The notes under the pieces are model-generated. The model did not search any database. It saw only the letters and a program-made list of their open reading frames with translations, and was not told the DNA's origin. The position numbers and the translations under genes were made by a program. A stretch of 64,000 nt of DNA from Streptomyces jeddahensis. GTDB lineage: Bacteria > Actinomycetota > Actinomycetes > Streptomycetales > Streptomycetaceae. The stretch spans positions 22,424 through 86,423 of the forward strand of contig NZ_LOHS01000206.1 in assembly GCF_001642995.1 (NCBI RefSeq), in the 5' to 3' direction. This document shows, piece by piece, positions 17,099 through 24,590 of the stretch (position 1 is the stretch's first letter; each line of letters begins with the position of its first letter).

Positions 17099-17947
17099 AT
17101 GGCACCGAGGAGTCAGCCCACCGCACGACAGGTGCGACTGGGCACCGAACTGCGCAGGCTACGCGAGGCAGCCGGCCTCAAGGCCCGCGAAGTTGCGGGG
17201 CTGCTGAGCTCGACCTCGGCCCAGATAAGCCAGGTGGAAGCGGGCCTCGCAGGCGTGAGCGAGGAGCGTGTGCGGCGGCTCGCCGCACATTACGCCTGTG
17301 CCGACGAGGCGTTGGTCGAAGCCCTGGTCGCTATGGCCACGGACCGCGTACGTGGCTGGTGGGAGGAGTACCGGGGCGTCCTTCCACCGGTGTTCCTGGA
17401 TGTCGCCGAGCTGGAGCACCACGCGTCGTTCCTGCGTGAGGTCGTCATCACACACGTGCCGGGACTGTTCCAAACCCCCGACTACGCCCGAGCCGTCTTC
17501 GGCTACATGGTGCCCGAGCTCCCGCCAAGCGAACTGGAGCCCCGAGTCGAGCACAGGTTGAGGCGGAGAGCCGCCATCGAAGGGGACGACGCCGCCGAGT
17601 ACGAGGCGATCGTCCACGAGATCGCTCTGCGCATCCTCGTGGCAGATCGCAAGACCGCCCGAGCTCAACTTCTTGAGATCCTGCAGCAGATCGAGCGAGG
17701 CCACACCGTACGAGTCATCCCCATCGACGTACCCGGATTCGCCGGGGCCAGCAGCGCGATGATGTACGTGGGCGGACCGCTCCCCCGGCTTGACACCGTC
17801 CTTCGTGACTCTCCACACGGCACCGCGTTCCTCGACGCCGAGTCCCAACTAGACCGGTTTCGAAAGCTCTTCCGTAAGGTGGAGAAAGCAGCTCTCGACC
17901 CCGTGTCGTCACGAGACTTCATCCACCACGTCGCCAAGGAACTGTGA
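17099..17947 (+). CDS. XRE-family regulator with DUF5753 (WhiJ-like)
   Basis: 282 residues. The helix-turn-helix lies at about residues 8-65 (GTELRRLREAAGLKAREVAG … SQISQVEAGLAGVSEERVRRL). The DUF5753 domain spans about 85-270 (…PGLFQTPDYARAVF, then the RRRAAIE … EIALRILV core). AGGAGA lies 6-9 nt before ATG. The next gene encodes a DUF397 protein 10 nt downstream and a HATPase gene lies divergently upstream, so this is the DNA-binding member of a three-gene WhiJ-like module. In such systems the DUF397 protein modulates the regulator. Confidence 0.9.
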   Translation: MAPRSQPTARQVRLGTELRRLREAAGLKAREVAGLLSSTSAQISQVEAGLAGVSEERVRRLAAHYACADEALVEALVAMATDRVRGWWEEYRGVLPPVFLDVAELEHHASFLREVVITHVPGLFQTPDYARAVFGYMVPELPPSELEPRVEHRLRRRAAIEGDDAAEYEAIVHEIALRILVADRKTARAQLLEILQQIERGHTVRVIPIDVPGFAGASSAMMYVGGPLPRLDTVLRDSPHGTAFLDAESQLDRFRKLFRKVEKAALDPVSSRDFIHHVAKEL

Positions 17948-17957
17948 GGCACAAGGC

Positions 17958-18164
17958 ATGAACCCCGCCCTCCACTGGCAGAAGTCCTCCTTCTCCGAGG
18001 GAGGCGACGGGAATACCTGCGTGGAACTCGCTGCCATCGAAGCCGAGTTGATCCACCTCCGCGAAAGCGACACCCCCGCCACCCGCCTCACCACAACCCC
18101 AACCCCCCTCACCCAGCTCATCCTGGGCATAAAGTCCGGCAGGCTCAGCTCGCCCCCGGCCTGA
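17958..18164 (+). CDS. DUF397 small regulatory partner
   Basis: 68 residues, with the N-terminal signature LHWQKSSFSEGGDGNTCVELA of DUF397. The C-terminus (IHLRESDTPATRLTTTP … LILGIKSG) is of the variant that ends in a helix rather than the usual WxxFL motif. It is 10 nt downstream of its XRE partner and follows the same promoter. Confidence 0.88.
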   Translation: MNPALHWQKSSFSEGGDGNTCVELAAIEAELIHLRESDTPATRLTTTPTPLTQLILGIKSGRLSSPPA

Positions 18165-18215
18165 TCACCGCAGTCGCTCACTGCGGGCCGTCGGCGAGAG
18201 CCGCGAGAACCTGTC

Positions 18216-19499
18216 TCAAGGCGCCACCTTCTGCGGCTGGGCGGGGGTCGCCGCGGCCGTAGGTGTGCGGTCGCTGCGGCGAATCCACAGGCAGGCTCCG
18301 CCCAGCAGTGCGGCACTTCCCACCAGCCAGGGCAGCGGGCCCGGCGGCAGAATGCCGACGATCAAGCCGGTGAGGGCGCACGCCAGTTGGAGGGCGAGGG
18401 ACTGGACAGACAGCGCGGTGGCCCGGCCGGAGCCTGTGACCCGGCGGTGCAGGAGGTCGTTCTCGCTCGGGCTCGCCACGCCGAGCCCGACATAGACCAG
18501 GCCATATCCGGTGGCCGCCAAGGCCATGGAGGCCCCGCTCTCGAACCCTGCGGTGATGCCGAGCAGGAGCAGGCCGCTCGCGCTGACGCCCAGGCCCAAG
18601 AGGACCGCGCGCTCTCCGCTGCCTGCGAGCCGAGCGGTGAGCGGCGCGAAGTGGCTGCCTATACCCGAGCAGATGAAGCCCGCGCAGGCGAGTGAGGCGA
18701 ACAGCACCGCACCCGACTCCGACGCGCCCGTGAGGGCTGCGGCACGCCCTGGCGTGAGCAGTTCGATCGTGGCGAACGCGCTACCGGCCGCCCCTGCACT
18801 GAGCAGCACCCTGCGAACGACCGTGTCGCGTCCGCCCAGCCGCAGGCCATCCGCAACAGTGGCCGGAACGCCGCGGAACACGTCGCGCAGGGACGCCGAC
18901 GGCCGGGGAGGCTTGCGCAGGGCTGTCAGGACGTACAGCACGAAGGCGATCTCGACTCCTGCGCCCAGCAGAAGCGGGACGGACAGGGGCAGCACCAGCC
19001 CGGAGGTCGCTTCACTCAGCCACGCGCCGACGTCGGGGCCGAGTCCGAGCAGCCAGGGCAGCGCGCCGCCGAGCAGGGTGCCGGTCGCGAGCGCGGCGGA
19101 CGTCGCGGAGCTGCCGCGGGCGAGTCCGGTACGCAGTTCGGCGTCGGGGCCGGAGTGCGCCTGGACGGTGTCCACGTACCAGGCTTCGGCGGGCCCGCTG
19201 GAGAGCGCACGGCCTGCGCCCATGAGGCTCATGCCGAGGGCGAGTACCCAGGCCGTCGTGCCCAGGGCCTGGAGAGTGAGGGCGATCAGGTTCAGCAGGC
19301 CGGCGGCAGCCAGGACGGTTCGGCGGCCGAGGACGTCGGACAGTCCGCCGGTAGGCAGTTCCAGCGCTGCGGCGGTGAGCGAGTGGGCGGCGACGAACCC
19401 GGCGACGGCAGCGAGGGACATTCCGCGCTCGCGCAACAGCAGGACGTGGGGGGCCACACCCAGACCCACTGGAAGCCAGAAGAGCACACAGACCGTCAC
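18216..19499 (-). CDS. MFS transporter
   Basis: 427 residues, 12 hydrophobic segments. The GTG at 19499 overlaps the stop of the upstream phosphotransferase (GTGA), which fixes the start. The cytoplasmic loop 2-3 signature of the superfamily appears as GGLSDVLGRRTVL. A second half starts near residue 215 after RKPPRPSAS. The substrate cannot be read from sequence. Coupling to an aminoglycoside-phosphotransferase-like kinase suggests a drug or natural-product export pair, which is inference. Confidence 0.88.
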   Translation of the reverse strand: MTVCVLFWLPVGLGVAPHVLLLRERGMSLAAVAGFVAAHSLTAAALELPTGGLSDVLGRRTVLAAAGLLNLIALTLQALGTTAWVLALGMSLMGAGRALSSGPAEAWYVDTVQAHSGPDAELRTGLARGSSATSAALATGTLLGGALPWLLGLGPDVGAWLSEATSGLVLPLSVPLLLGAGVEIAFVLYVLTALRKPPRPSASLRDVFRGVPATVADGLRLGGRDTVVRRVLLSAGAAGSAFATIELLTPGRAAALTGASESGAVLFASLACAGFICSGIGSHFAPLTARLAGSGERAVLLGLGVSASGLLLLGITAGFESGASMALAATGYGLVYVGLGVASPSENDLLHRRVTGSGRATALSVQSLALQLACALTGLIVGILPPGPLPWLVGSAALLGGACLWIRRSDRTPTAAATPAQPQKVAP

Positions 19500-20410
19500 G
19501 TAACGACGGCGTGTGAGGCCAGGATCTCCGCCAGCGCCCGTGATGCCTGGCGGATCATCCCGGGGTTCGTGTCCCAGTAGTACGGCAGGGCGAGCACGGC
19601 CTGGTAGAGCGCCCAGCCCCGGCCGCGCAGCCATGAGGCGTCGTCGGCCTCGAGTTCGGCGCGGAAGCGGTGGCGGCTGTCGGCGGTGAAGAGGTTCCAC
19701 GCGGGCAGCAGGTCGCACGCCGGGTCGCCGACGGCGAGAGTGCCGAAGTCGATCACTGCGGACAGGCGGCCGTCGACGACGAGCAGGTTGCCCGGGAGCA
19801 AGTCGCCGTGTAGCCAGACGTCTTCGCCGTCCCAGGGAGCGGCGCTCAGCGACTCCTGCCATGAGCGGAGGGCGGCGGCGCCGTCGATCCGGTCGCCGAG
19901 CTCTGCGATCGAGCGGCGGACCGACTCGTCGTGTTCCGCGAGCGGTCCGCCTCGGCCGCCGGGGGAACGCGGACGGGCTCCCGTCGTGTCGACCCGGCGC
20001 AACGCCCTGACGAACGCGGCGAGATCGACCGCCGCCTGGTTCATGTCGTCGATCGTGCCGTTCGCGTTCTCTCCGGGCAGCCACTCGTACACCGACCAGT
20101 CGAAGGGATAGCCCTCCGCCGGATGTCCCATCGCCAGCTGCACCGGCAGGGCGAGCGGCACGTGCGGCGCGAGCCTGGGCAGCCACTCCGCCTCTTTCGC
20201 CGCCTGTTCGGTGGCCCAGCCGATGCGTGGCAGCCGAACGGCCAGCTGGTCGCCGAGCCGGTAGACGTCGTGATCAGTCCCGTACGAGGGGACCAGCTCG
20301 ACCGGTAGACCGGCCCACTGCGGGAACTGGCCGCCGAGCAGGCGCCGTACGAGCGCCACGTCGGTCCCGACCTCGTCGGCGTGCATCTTCGTTTCGCTCA
20401 TCGGCCGCAT
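19496..20410 (-). CDS. Aminoglycoside phosphotransferase (APH)-family kinase
   Basis: 304 residues. Kinase-like fold with the catalytic loop VWLHGDLLPGNLLV (Asp and Asn of HGDxxxxN) and the metal-binding AVIDFGTLAVGDPACDLL. The N-lobe includes TDHDVYRLGDQLAVRLPR. Two in-frame ATGs (20410, 20401) are possible starts; neither has a clear Shine-Dalgarno. Family members phosphorylate antibiotics or small metabolites. It is coupled to an MFS transporter by a 4-nt overlap. Confidence 0.87.
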   Translation of the reverse strand: MRPMSETKMHADEVGTDVALVRRLLGGQFPQWAGLPVELVPSYGTDHDVYRLGDQLAVRLPRIGWATEQAAKEAEWLPRLAPHVPLALPVQLAMGHPAEGYPFDWSVYEWLPGENANGTIDDMNQAAVDLAAFVRALRRVDTTGARPRSPGGRGGPLAEHDESVRRSIAELGDRIDGAAALRSWQESLSAAPWDGEDVWLHGDLLPGNLLVVDGRLSAVIDFGTLAVGDPACDLLPAWNLFTADSRHRFRAELEADDASWLRGRGWALYQAVLALPYYWDTNPGMIRQASRALAEILASHAVVT

Positions 20411-20499
20411 GGTCGGCGAATCGCGCCCGCCACAGCAACCCGTTTTCGGCGGCGGGGCGCAGGTACGCTCGGAGCACGGGCAGTGAGGGAGAGGCGGGG

Positions 20500-21366
20500 G
20501 TGGCCGTGACCAGTCGTTTGCTGATGCCGTGTCGACGCGCCGGCGTGCGGACAGCGGGAGAAGCCAGTCTTGGTGCGGGTGTGGGCGGTTCGGTGGCGCC
20601 CACCGCGATCCTGGACTGGGGGCATCCGCTCGTCGCGGCGCTGGTGGCCCGGGTGCGCCGCGATGCGGCGGCGCGGGGCGCAGGGAGCCCGCGCGAGGCG
20701 CTGCAGGTGGCGCACGGGATCATCGCCCGCGGTGTGCGGCCTGTGTACTCGGTCGAGGACCGGCGTCGGACCTCGCGGACCATGCGGCTCGGCCGTGGCT
20801 CGTGCAGCCAGCGGATGGCCGCCCTGGAGTCGGTCGCCCGGGCGATGGACGTGCCTACGCGGGTGCGCGGGCTGCTCGTCGACGGAGTCTTCTGGTATCC
20901 GCGCTTTCCCCGGTTCAGGCCGCTTGTGCCGGAGCAGGTGCTGCTGGCGTGGCCCGAATTCCTGCTGCAGAAGGAGCAGGAACCGGCGCAGGAGCAGGGG
21001 CAGGAGCAGAGTCACGCTCAAGGGCTGGAATGGGTTCCGATCGGCGAGCTGTTCCGGAGCCCGGCAGAGCGCGGCGGCGGCTCCGGGGGCGGTGCGTTCA
21101 CCAATCGGGGCGGTGAGACCCTCTTCGACGCCGTGGCCCGCACGGCGGTGGACTGGGACGGGACGCAGAGCTGCGGGATGCCGGGCGGCGCCGGGTGCGA
21201 TCTGTCGGCGCACGTTCTCGTCGATCTCGGATACTTCGGCTCCCGCGACGCACTCTTCGCGCGCCACGGCCAGACCCTGTGCTGGCCGGCCCGCAGGCTC
21301 AGCGAGCCGGTGCTCGGCCGCTGGAGCGCGGGCGCGGGCGCCGACGCCGGGCCCACCTCGCCCTGA
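20500..21366 (+). CDS. Transglutaminase-like domain protein
   Basis: 288 residues from GTG 20500 (GAGGGAGAGG five nt upstream; GTG 20506 is an alternative). The segment GRGSCSQRMAALESVARAMDVPTRVRGLLVDG is the transglutaminase-core pattern: a Cys at a helix start, then a strand. Its His/Asp may be supplied by FWYPRFPRFRP onward. Between about residues 155 and 180 is a Gln/Glu-rich stretch (QKEQEPAQEQGQEQ). No signal peptide or membrane helix. The function is unknown; the fold also occurs in non-catalytic and peptidase-like proteins. Confidence 0.7.
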   Translation: MAVTSRLLMPCRRAGVRTAGEASLGAGVGGSVAPTAILDWGHPLVAALVARVRRDAAARGAGSPREALQVAHGIIARGVRPVYSVEDRRRTSRTMRLGRGSCSQRMAALESVARAMDVPTRVRGLLVDGVFWYPRFPRFRPLVPEQVLLAWPEFLLQKEQEPAQEQGQEQSHAQGLEWVPIGELFRSPAERGGGSGGGAFTNRGGETLFDAVARTAVDWDGTQSCGMPGGAGCDLSAHVLVDLGYFGSRDALFARHGQTLCWPARRLSEPVLGRWSAGAGADAGPTSP

Positions 21367-21384
21367 GCTCGCCTTGATCACGGT

Positions 21385-21927
21385 TCACGGGCGAACGCGA
21401 CCAGCCCCATGCCCACCCCGGGTCGCCAGCAGATCCAGCGCCCGCTCCCAGCCGAACCCGTCCGCGCCGCCTTCGTGACGGTCACCGAACAGCACACCCA
21501 TCCGGCTCAGCCTCGCCACGCTCTCCTCGTACGCGGGATGCGCGGCCAGCCCGTCGCTCACGCGCGGCAGCACCGCGATCGGGACGCCGAGGCCGGACGC
21601 CTCACAGAGGGTGCCCAGCGCCAGCGTGTCGGCTATCCCGGCAGCCCACTTGTTGATCGTGTTGAAGGTGGCCGGCGCGACCGCGACGGCGTCCGGGTCG
21701 GGGAACGGCCGCGGATCACCCGGGGAACGCCAGGCCGAGCGGATCGGGTAGCCCGTCTGCGCCTCGATGGCCACCGCGTCGATGAAGCCCAGGCCGAGCG
21801 GCGTGGCGATGACTCCGACGTCCCAGTTCCGCTCCTGGGCCGCGGTGATCAGTTTGCTGACCTCCTCGGCGACTCCGGCGGCGCATACGACGACGTAGAG
21901 GAAGGGCTTGTCGGCCTGTCGGGTCAC
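21385..21927 (-). CDS. Flavoprotein-family (phosphopantothenoylcysteine decarboxylase-like) protein
   Basis: 180 residues from GTG 21927, with GGAG seven nt upstream; the frame is open farther but without similarity. It is a Rossmann-like flavoprotein: FLYVVVCAAG at the N-terminus, ATPLGLGFIDAVAIEAQTG, and the flavin-site motif VAPATFNTINKWAAGIADTLALG, with the Asn/Lys region typical of HFCD-family flavoproteins. It is a stand-alone domain, so it is not the CoA-pathway CoaBC fusion. The substrate is unknown. Confidence 0.8.
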   Translation of the reverse strand: MTRQADKPFLYVVVCAAGVAEEVSKLITAAQERNWDVGVIATPLGLGFIDAVAIEAQTGYPIRSAWRSPGDPRPFPDPDAVAVAPATFNTINKWAAGIADTLALGTLCEASGLGVPIAVLPRVSDGLAAHPAYEESVARLSRMGVLFGDRHEGGADGFGWERALDLLATRGGHGAGRVRP

Positions 21928-22015
21928 GTGCGGGCTCCGGATGGAAGGAGAAAGGGACGAGACGGTTCCCACCACCCTGCCGCATGAAGGCGTCGGACGG
22001 CGGGACGGAGCCGGC

Positions 22016-23458
22016 TTACACCGCCCGCCGGCCCCGCTTCCCCACCGTGAACCCGATCACCGCCCCGCCCCCCGGCCGCCGCCGGGCGAACGGAGTTCCG
22101 CCGTGGGACGCGGCCACCTCGCGGACGATGGAGAGGCCGAGTCCGGAGCCGGGCAGGCCCCGGGCGTCGGGGGCGCGGTAGAAGCGGTCGAAGACGCGCG
22201 GCAGGTGCTCCTCGGCGATACCGGGGCCGCGGTCGCGTACCTCGACGCGGGCGGTGCCCTCCGCGTCCGCCGCTGCGGTGACGACGATCTCGATGGGGGC
22301 CGTGCCTCCGGGGTCGAACTTGGCGGCGTTCTCCACGAGGTTGGAGACCGCGCGCTGGAGGGCGGCGGGCCGGCCCTCGACGACCGTGCCCGCCATGTCG
22401 CCTGCGGCCACCTGCACGGTGACGACCCGGCCGGTACGGCGTCGGGCCGCCCCCGCCACGTCCTCCGCGACCTCGCCGAGCGCCACCTCCACCACCGGCT
22501 CGTCGTCCTGCTGGCCGGCGGCGAGGTCCACCAACTCGTTGACCAGGTCGGTCAGTTCGCGGGACTCCTCCGCCAGGTCCGCGACGAGTTCTTCGCGGGC
22601 TGCGGGCGGCAGCTCGTCGATGCGGCGCAGGAGCGAGATGTTCGTACGCAGGGATGTGAGCGGCGTACGGAGTTCGTGGCCCGCGTCCTGGACGAGACGC
22701 CGCTGGTCGTCGACGGACTGCGCGAGCCGCCCCAGCATGCGGTCGAAGGCGCGGCCGAGCCGGCCCACCTCGTCCCGTCCGGCGACCGGCACCTGGGTGT
22801 CGAGGCGCCCGGTGCGCGCGACGCCCTCGGCGACGTCGGTCAGCCGTACGAGGCGGCCGGTGATGCGCCGGGCCAGCCACCAGCCGAACAGACCGGCGGC
22901 CACGACGATCGCGGCGACCAGCGCGACCGTACGTTTCTGCAGCTCCCTCAGCAGGTCCTCCGTGTCGCTGAACTCCTGGGCGACCTGCACCGCGCCCCGG
23001 CCGCCGCCGAGCGCCACGGTCGCGACCCGGTACTGGTGCTCGCCGACCTCGACCTCGTCGTGCACCGCCTTCGTGCCCGCCGTCCGGGCGTCGGTGGTGC
23101 TCCGGTCGTCCGCCCCGACGGGCAGGGGCGGGTTTCCCCTGTCCACGATCCGGCCGCCGGGCCCGAGCACCTGGACGTTGGTGCGGGTGGACCTGATCAG
23201 GTTGTCGCGCGGGCCGTCGTGGTCCGCGTCCGTGGACGTGAAGTCGTCGGGCGCGAGCGCCCGGTGCTGCCTCACCTCCTCCTGCAGACCGTGGACGACC
23301 TCGTCGAACACCGCCCGCTGATCGACCCGGACCAACCGTGCCGCCGCGTCATAGCTGAGGAAGCCGATGAGCACGGTCACGGCCGCCGCCACCGCCGCGA
23401 ACGACACAGCGAACGTGGTGCGCAGGGAGGACGGCGGCCGAACCCCGGGGCGGCGCAT
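22016..23458 (-). CDS. Sensor histidine kinase (OmpR-partner type)
   Basis: 480 residues. Membrane helices at about 13-35 and 178-197 flank a ~140-residue extracytoplasmic sensor. HAMP spans 198-250. His261 is in the HisKA motif DAGHELRTPLTSL. The HATPase domain has NLVENAAKFDPGG, DRGPGIAEEHLPRVFDRFYR and SGLGLSIVREVAASHGG. It starts one base after the stop of its response regulator gene. It resembles MprB-like kinases in layout. Confidence 0.93.
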   Translation of the reverse strand: MRRPGVRPPSSLRTTFAVSFAAVAAAVTVLIGFLSYDAAARLVRVDQRAVFDEVVHGLQEEVRQHRALAPDDFTSTDADHDGPRDNLIRSTRTNVQVLGPGGRIVDRGNPPLPVGADDRSTTDARTAGTKAVHDEVEVGEHQYRVATVALGGGRGAVQVAQEFSDTEDLLRELQKRTVALVAAIVVAAGLFGWWLARRITGRLVRLTDVAEGVARTGRLDTQVPVAGRDEVGRLGRAFDRMLGRLAQSVDDQRRLVQDAGHELRTPLTSLRTNISLLRRIDELPPAAREELVADLAEESRELTDLVNELVDLAAGQQDDEPVVEVALGEVAEDVAGAARRRTGRVVTVQVAAGDMAGTVVEGRPAALQRAVSNLVENAAKFDPGGTAPIEIVVTAAADAEGTARVEVRDRGPGIAEEHLPRVFDRFYRAPDARGLPGSGLGLSIVREVAASHGGTPFARRRPGGGAVIGFTVGKRGRRAV

Positions 23459-23459
23459 G

Positions 23460-24338
23460 TCAGTCCTCTCTGAGGACGTAGCCGACGCCTCGCACGGTGT
23501 GGATGAGCGGGGGCAGCCCCGGTTCGTCCATCTTGCGGCGCAGGTATCCGACGTACACGGCGAGGTTCTTGGAGCCGGGGCCGAAGTCGTAGCCCCAGAT
23601 ACGGTCGTAGATCGTCGAGTGGTCGAGGACGATGCCCGTGTTGCGGGCGAGCAGTTCCAGCAGGTCGAACTCCGTCCTCGTCAGTTCGAGCTCGCGCGTG
23701 CCGCGCCAGGCGCGCCGGGCCGGCGGGTCGATGCGCAGGTCCCCCACCGTCACGACCTGGCCGTCATGGACGGCGCGGGCGGGAGCCTCGGGCACGGGCC
23801 GGCCATCGGGTGCGAGGGGCTGGGGCTGCTGCCCGGGCTGGGGCGTGCCGGTTCCGGTGCGCCGCAGCAGGGCCCGGAGCCGTGCGAAGACCTCGTCCAC
23901 GTCGAAGGGCTTGACCACGTAGTCGTCGGCGCCCGCGTCCAGCCCTGCGATGCGGTCCGCCGTCTCCACGCGCGCGGTGAGCATCAGGATCGGCGTACGG
24001 TCGCCCTCCGCGCGCAGCACGCGGCACACCTGCAGGCCGTCGATGCCCGGCATCATCACGTCCAGTACGAGGACGTCCGGCCTGCCGCGATGCGCCTGGG
24101 CGAGCGCCTCGACGCCGTCGGCGACGGCGGTGACGTCGTACCCCTCCAGCGTCAGCGCCCGCTCCAGGGCGTGCCGGATGGCGCGGTCGTCCTCGGCCAG
24201 GAGCACGGTGTGGCGGGCGGACTCGGGCGCCCGCTCGGGCCCGGGCGCCGACCCGGACACGGGTTCTGGCCCGTGCGCCGACTCGGGCACAGGTTCGGGC
24301 GCCGGCTCGGACGCGGGTTCGGTCGCAGTGTGGGGCAC
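23460..24338 (-). CDS. OmpR/PhoB-family response regulator (MprA-like)
   Basis: 292 residues from GTG 24338. The first ~42 residues are a Pro/Glu/Ser-rich repeat-like extension not found in typical family members. The receiver starts at TVLLAEDD, with phospho-Asp93 in VLDVMMPG and Lys in VVKPFD. The C-terminal winged helix (LTRTEFDLLELLARN … VYVGYLRRKMDE) ends near HTVRGVGYVLRED. The start has no Shine-Dalgarno but has CACACT six nt upstream, so it may be leaderless. It is co-transcribed with the kinase gene. Confidence 0.92.
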   Translation of the reverse strand: MPHTATEPASEPAPEPVPESAHGPEPVSGSAPGPERAPESARHTVLLAEDDRAIRHALERALTLEGYDVTAVADGVEALAQAHRGRPDVLVLDVMMPGIDGLQVCRVLRAEGDRTPILMLTARVETADRIAGLDAGADDYVVKPFDVDEVFARLRALLRRTGTGTPQPGQQPQPLAPDGRPVPEAPARAVHDGQVVTVGDLRIDPPARRAWRGTRELELTRTEFDLLELLARNTGIVLDHSTIYDRIWGYDFGPGSKNLAVYVGYLRRKMDEPGLPPLIHTVRGVGYVLRED

Positions 24339-24344
24339 GGGCCC

Positions 24345-24350
24345 AGTGTG
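24345..24350 (-). promoter_or_regulatory. Candidate -10 of a leaderless response-regulator transcript
   Basis: CACACT (read on the minus strand) lies 6 nt before the GTG start, matching the spacing seen at six other genes here, though its first base departs from TANNNT. Confidence 0.35.
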
Positions 24351-24510
24351 CCAAGACCACCGGCCGATATGCCCTGACGAGAGCCCCTGCGGTGCTCTTC
24401 TTACCGGCCTCTCACCGCGGGTCTTACCTGCCTCTCACCGCGGCCGGTGGGCCGGCTTACCTCCGGCGGTCAGGGTGTGACGCGCCGGGTGCGGCCGTCG
24501 CTGCGCGGAG

Positions 24511-24572
24511 GCCTGTATGAAGCGGGCCTGCAGGAAGCGGAGGCCTGCATGAAGCGGGCCTGTATGAAGCTA
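24511..24572 (+). repeat. 15-bp tandem repeat array upstream of the GT-C gene
   Basis: Four units of GCCTGTATGAAGCGG-type sequence (24511, 24526, 24543, 24558; the second unit is degenerate and 17 bp long). The third and fourth units supply the start of a 13-codon leader reading frame that ends by ATGA overlap with the next gene. Confidence 0.8.
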
Positions 24573-24590
24573 CGGGGAGGGGCGGTATGA
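24549..24590 (+). CDS. Possible 13-residue leader peptide
   Basis: ATG 24549 begins MKRACMKLRGGAV and ends at TGA 24588-24590, overlapping the ATG (24587) of the glycosyltransferase gene. Its N-terminal codons lie in the 15-bp repeat array. No ribosome-binding site is obvious for it. It may be chance, or a coupling leader. Confidence 0.25.
   Translation: MKRACMKLRGGAV

Noticed and set aside
20500..21366. A secreted peptidase identity for the transglutaminase-like protein
   Set aside because: No signal peptide or second catalytic block can be assigned with confidence, so only the fold is claimed.
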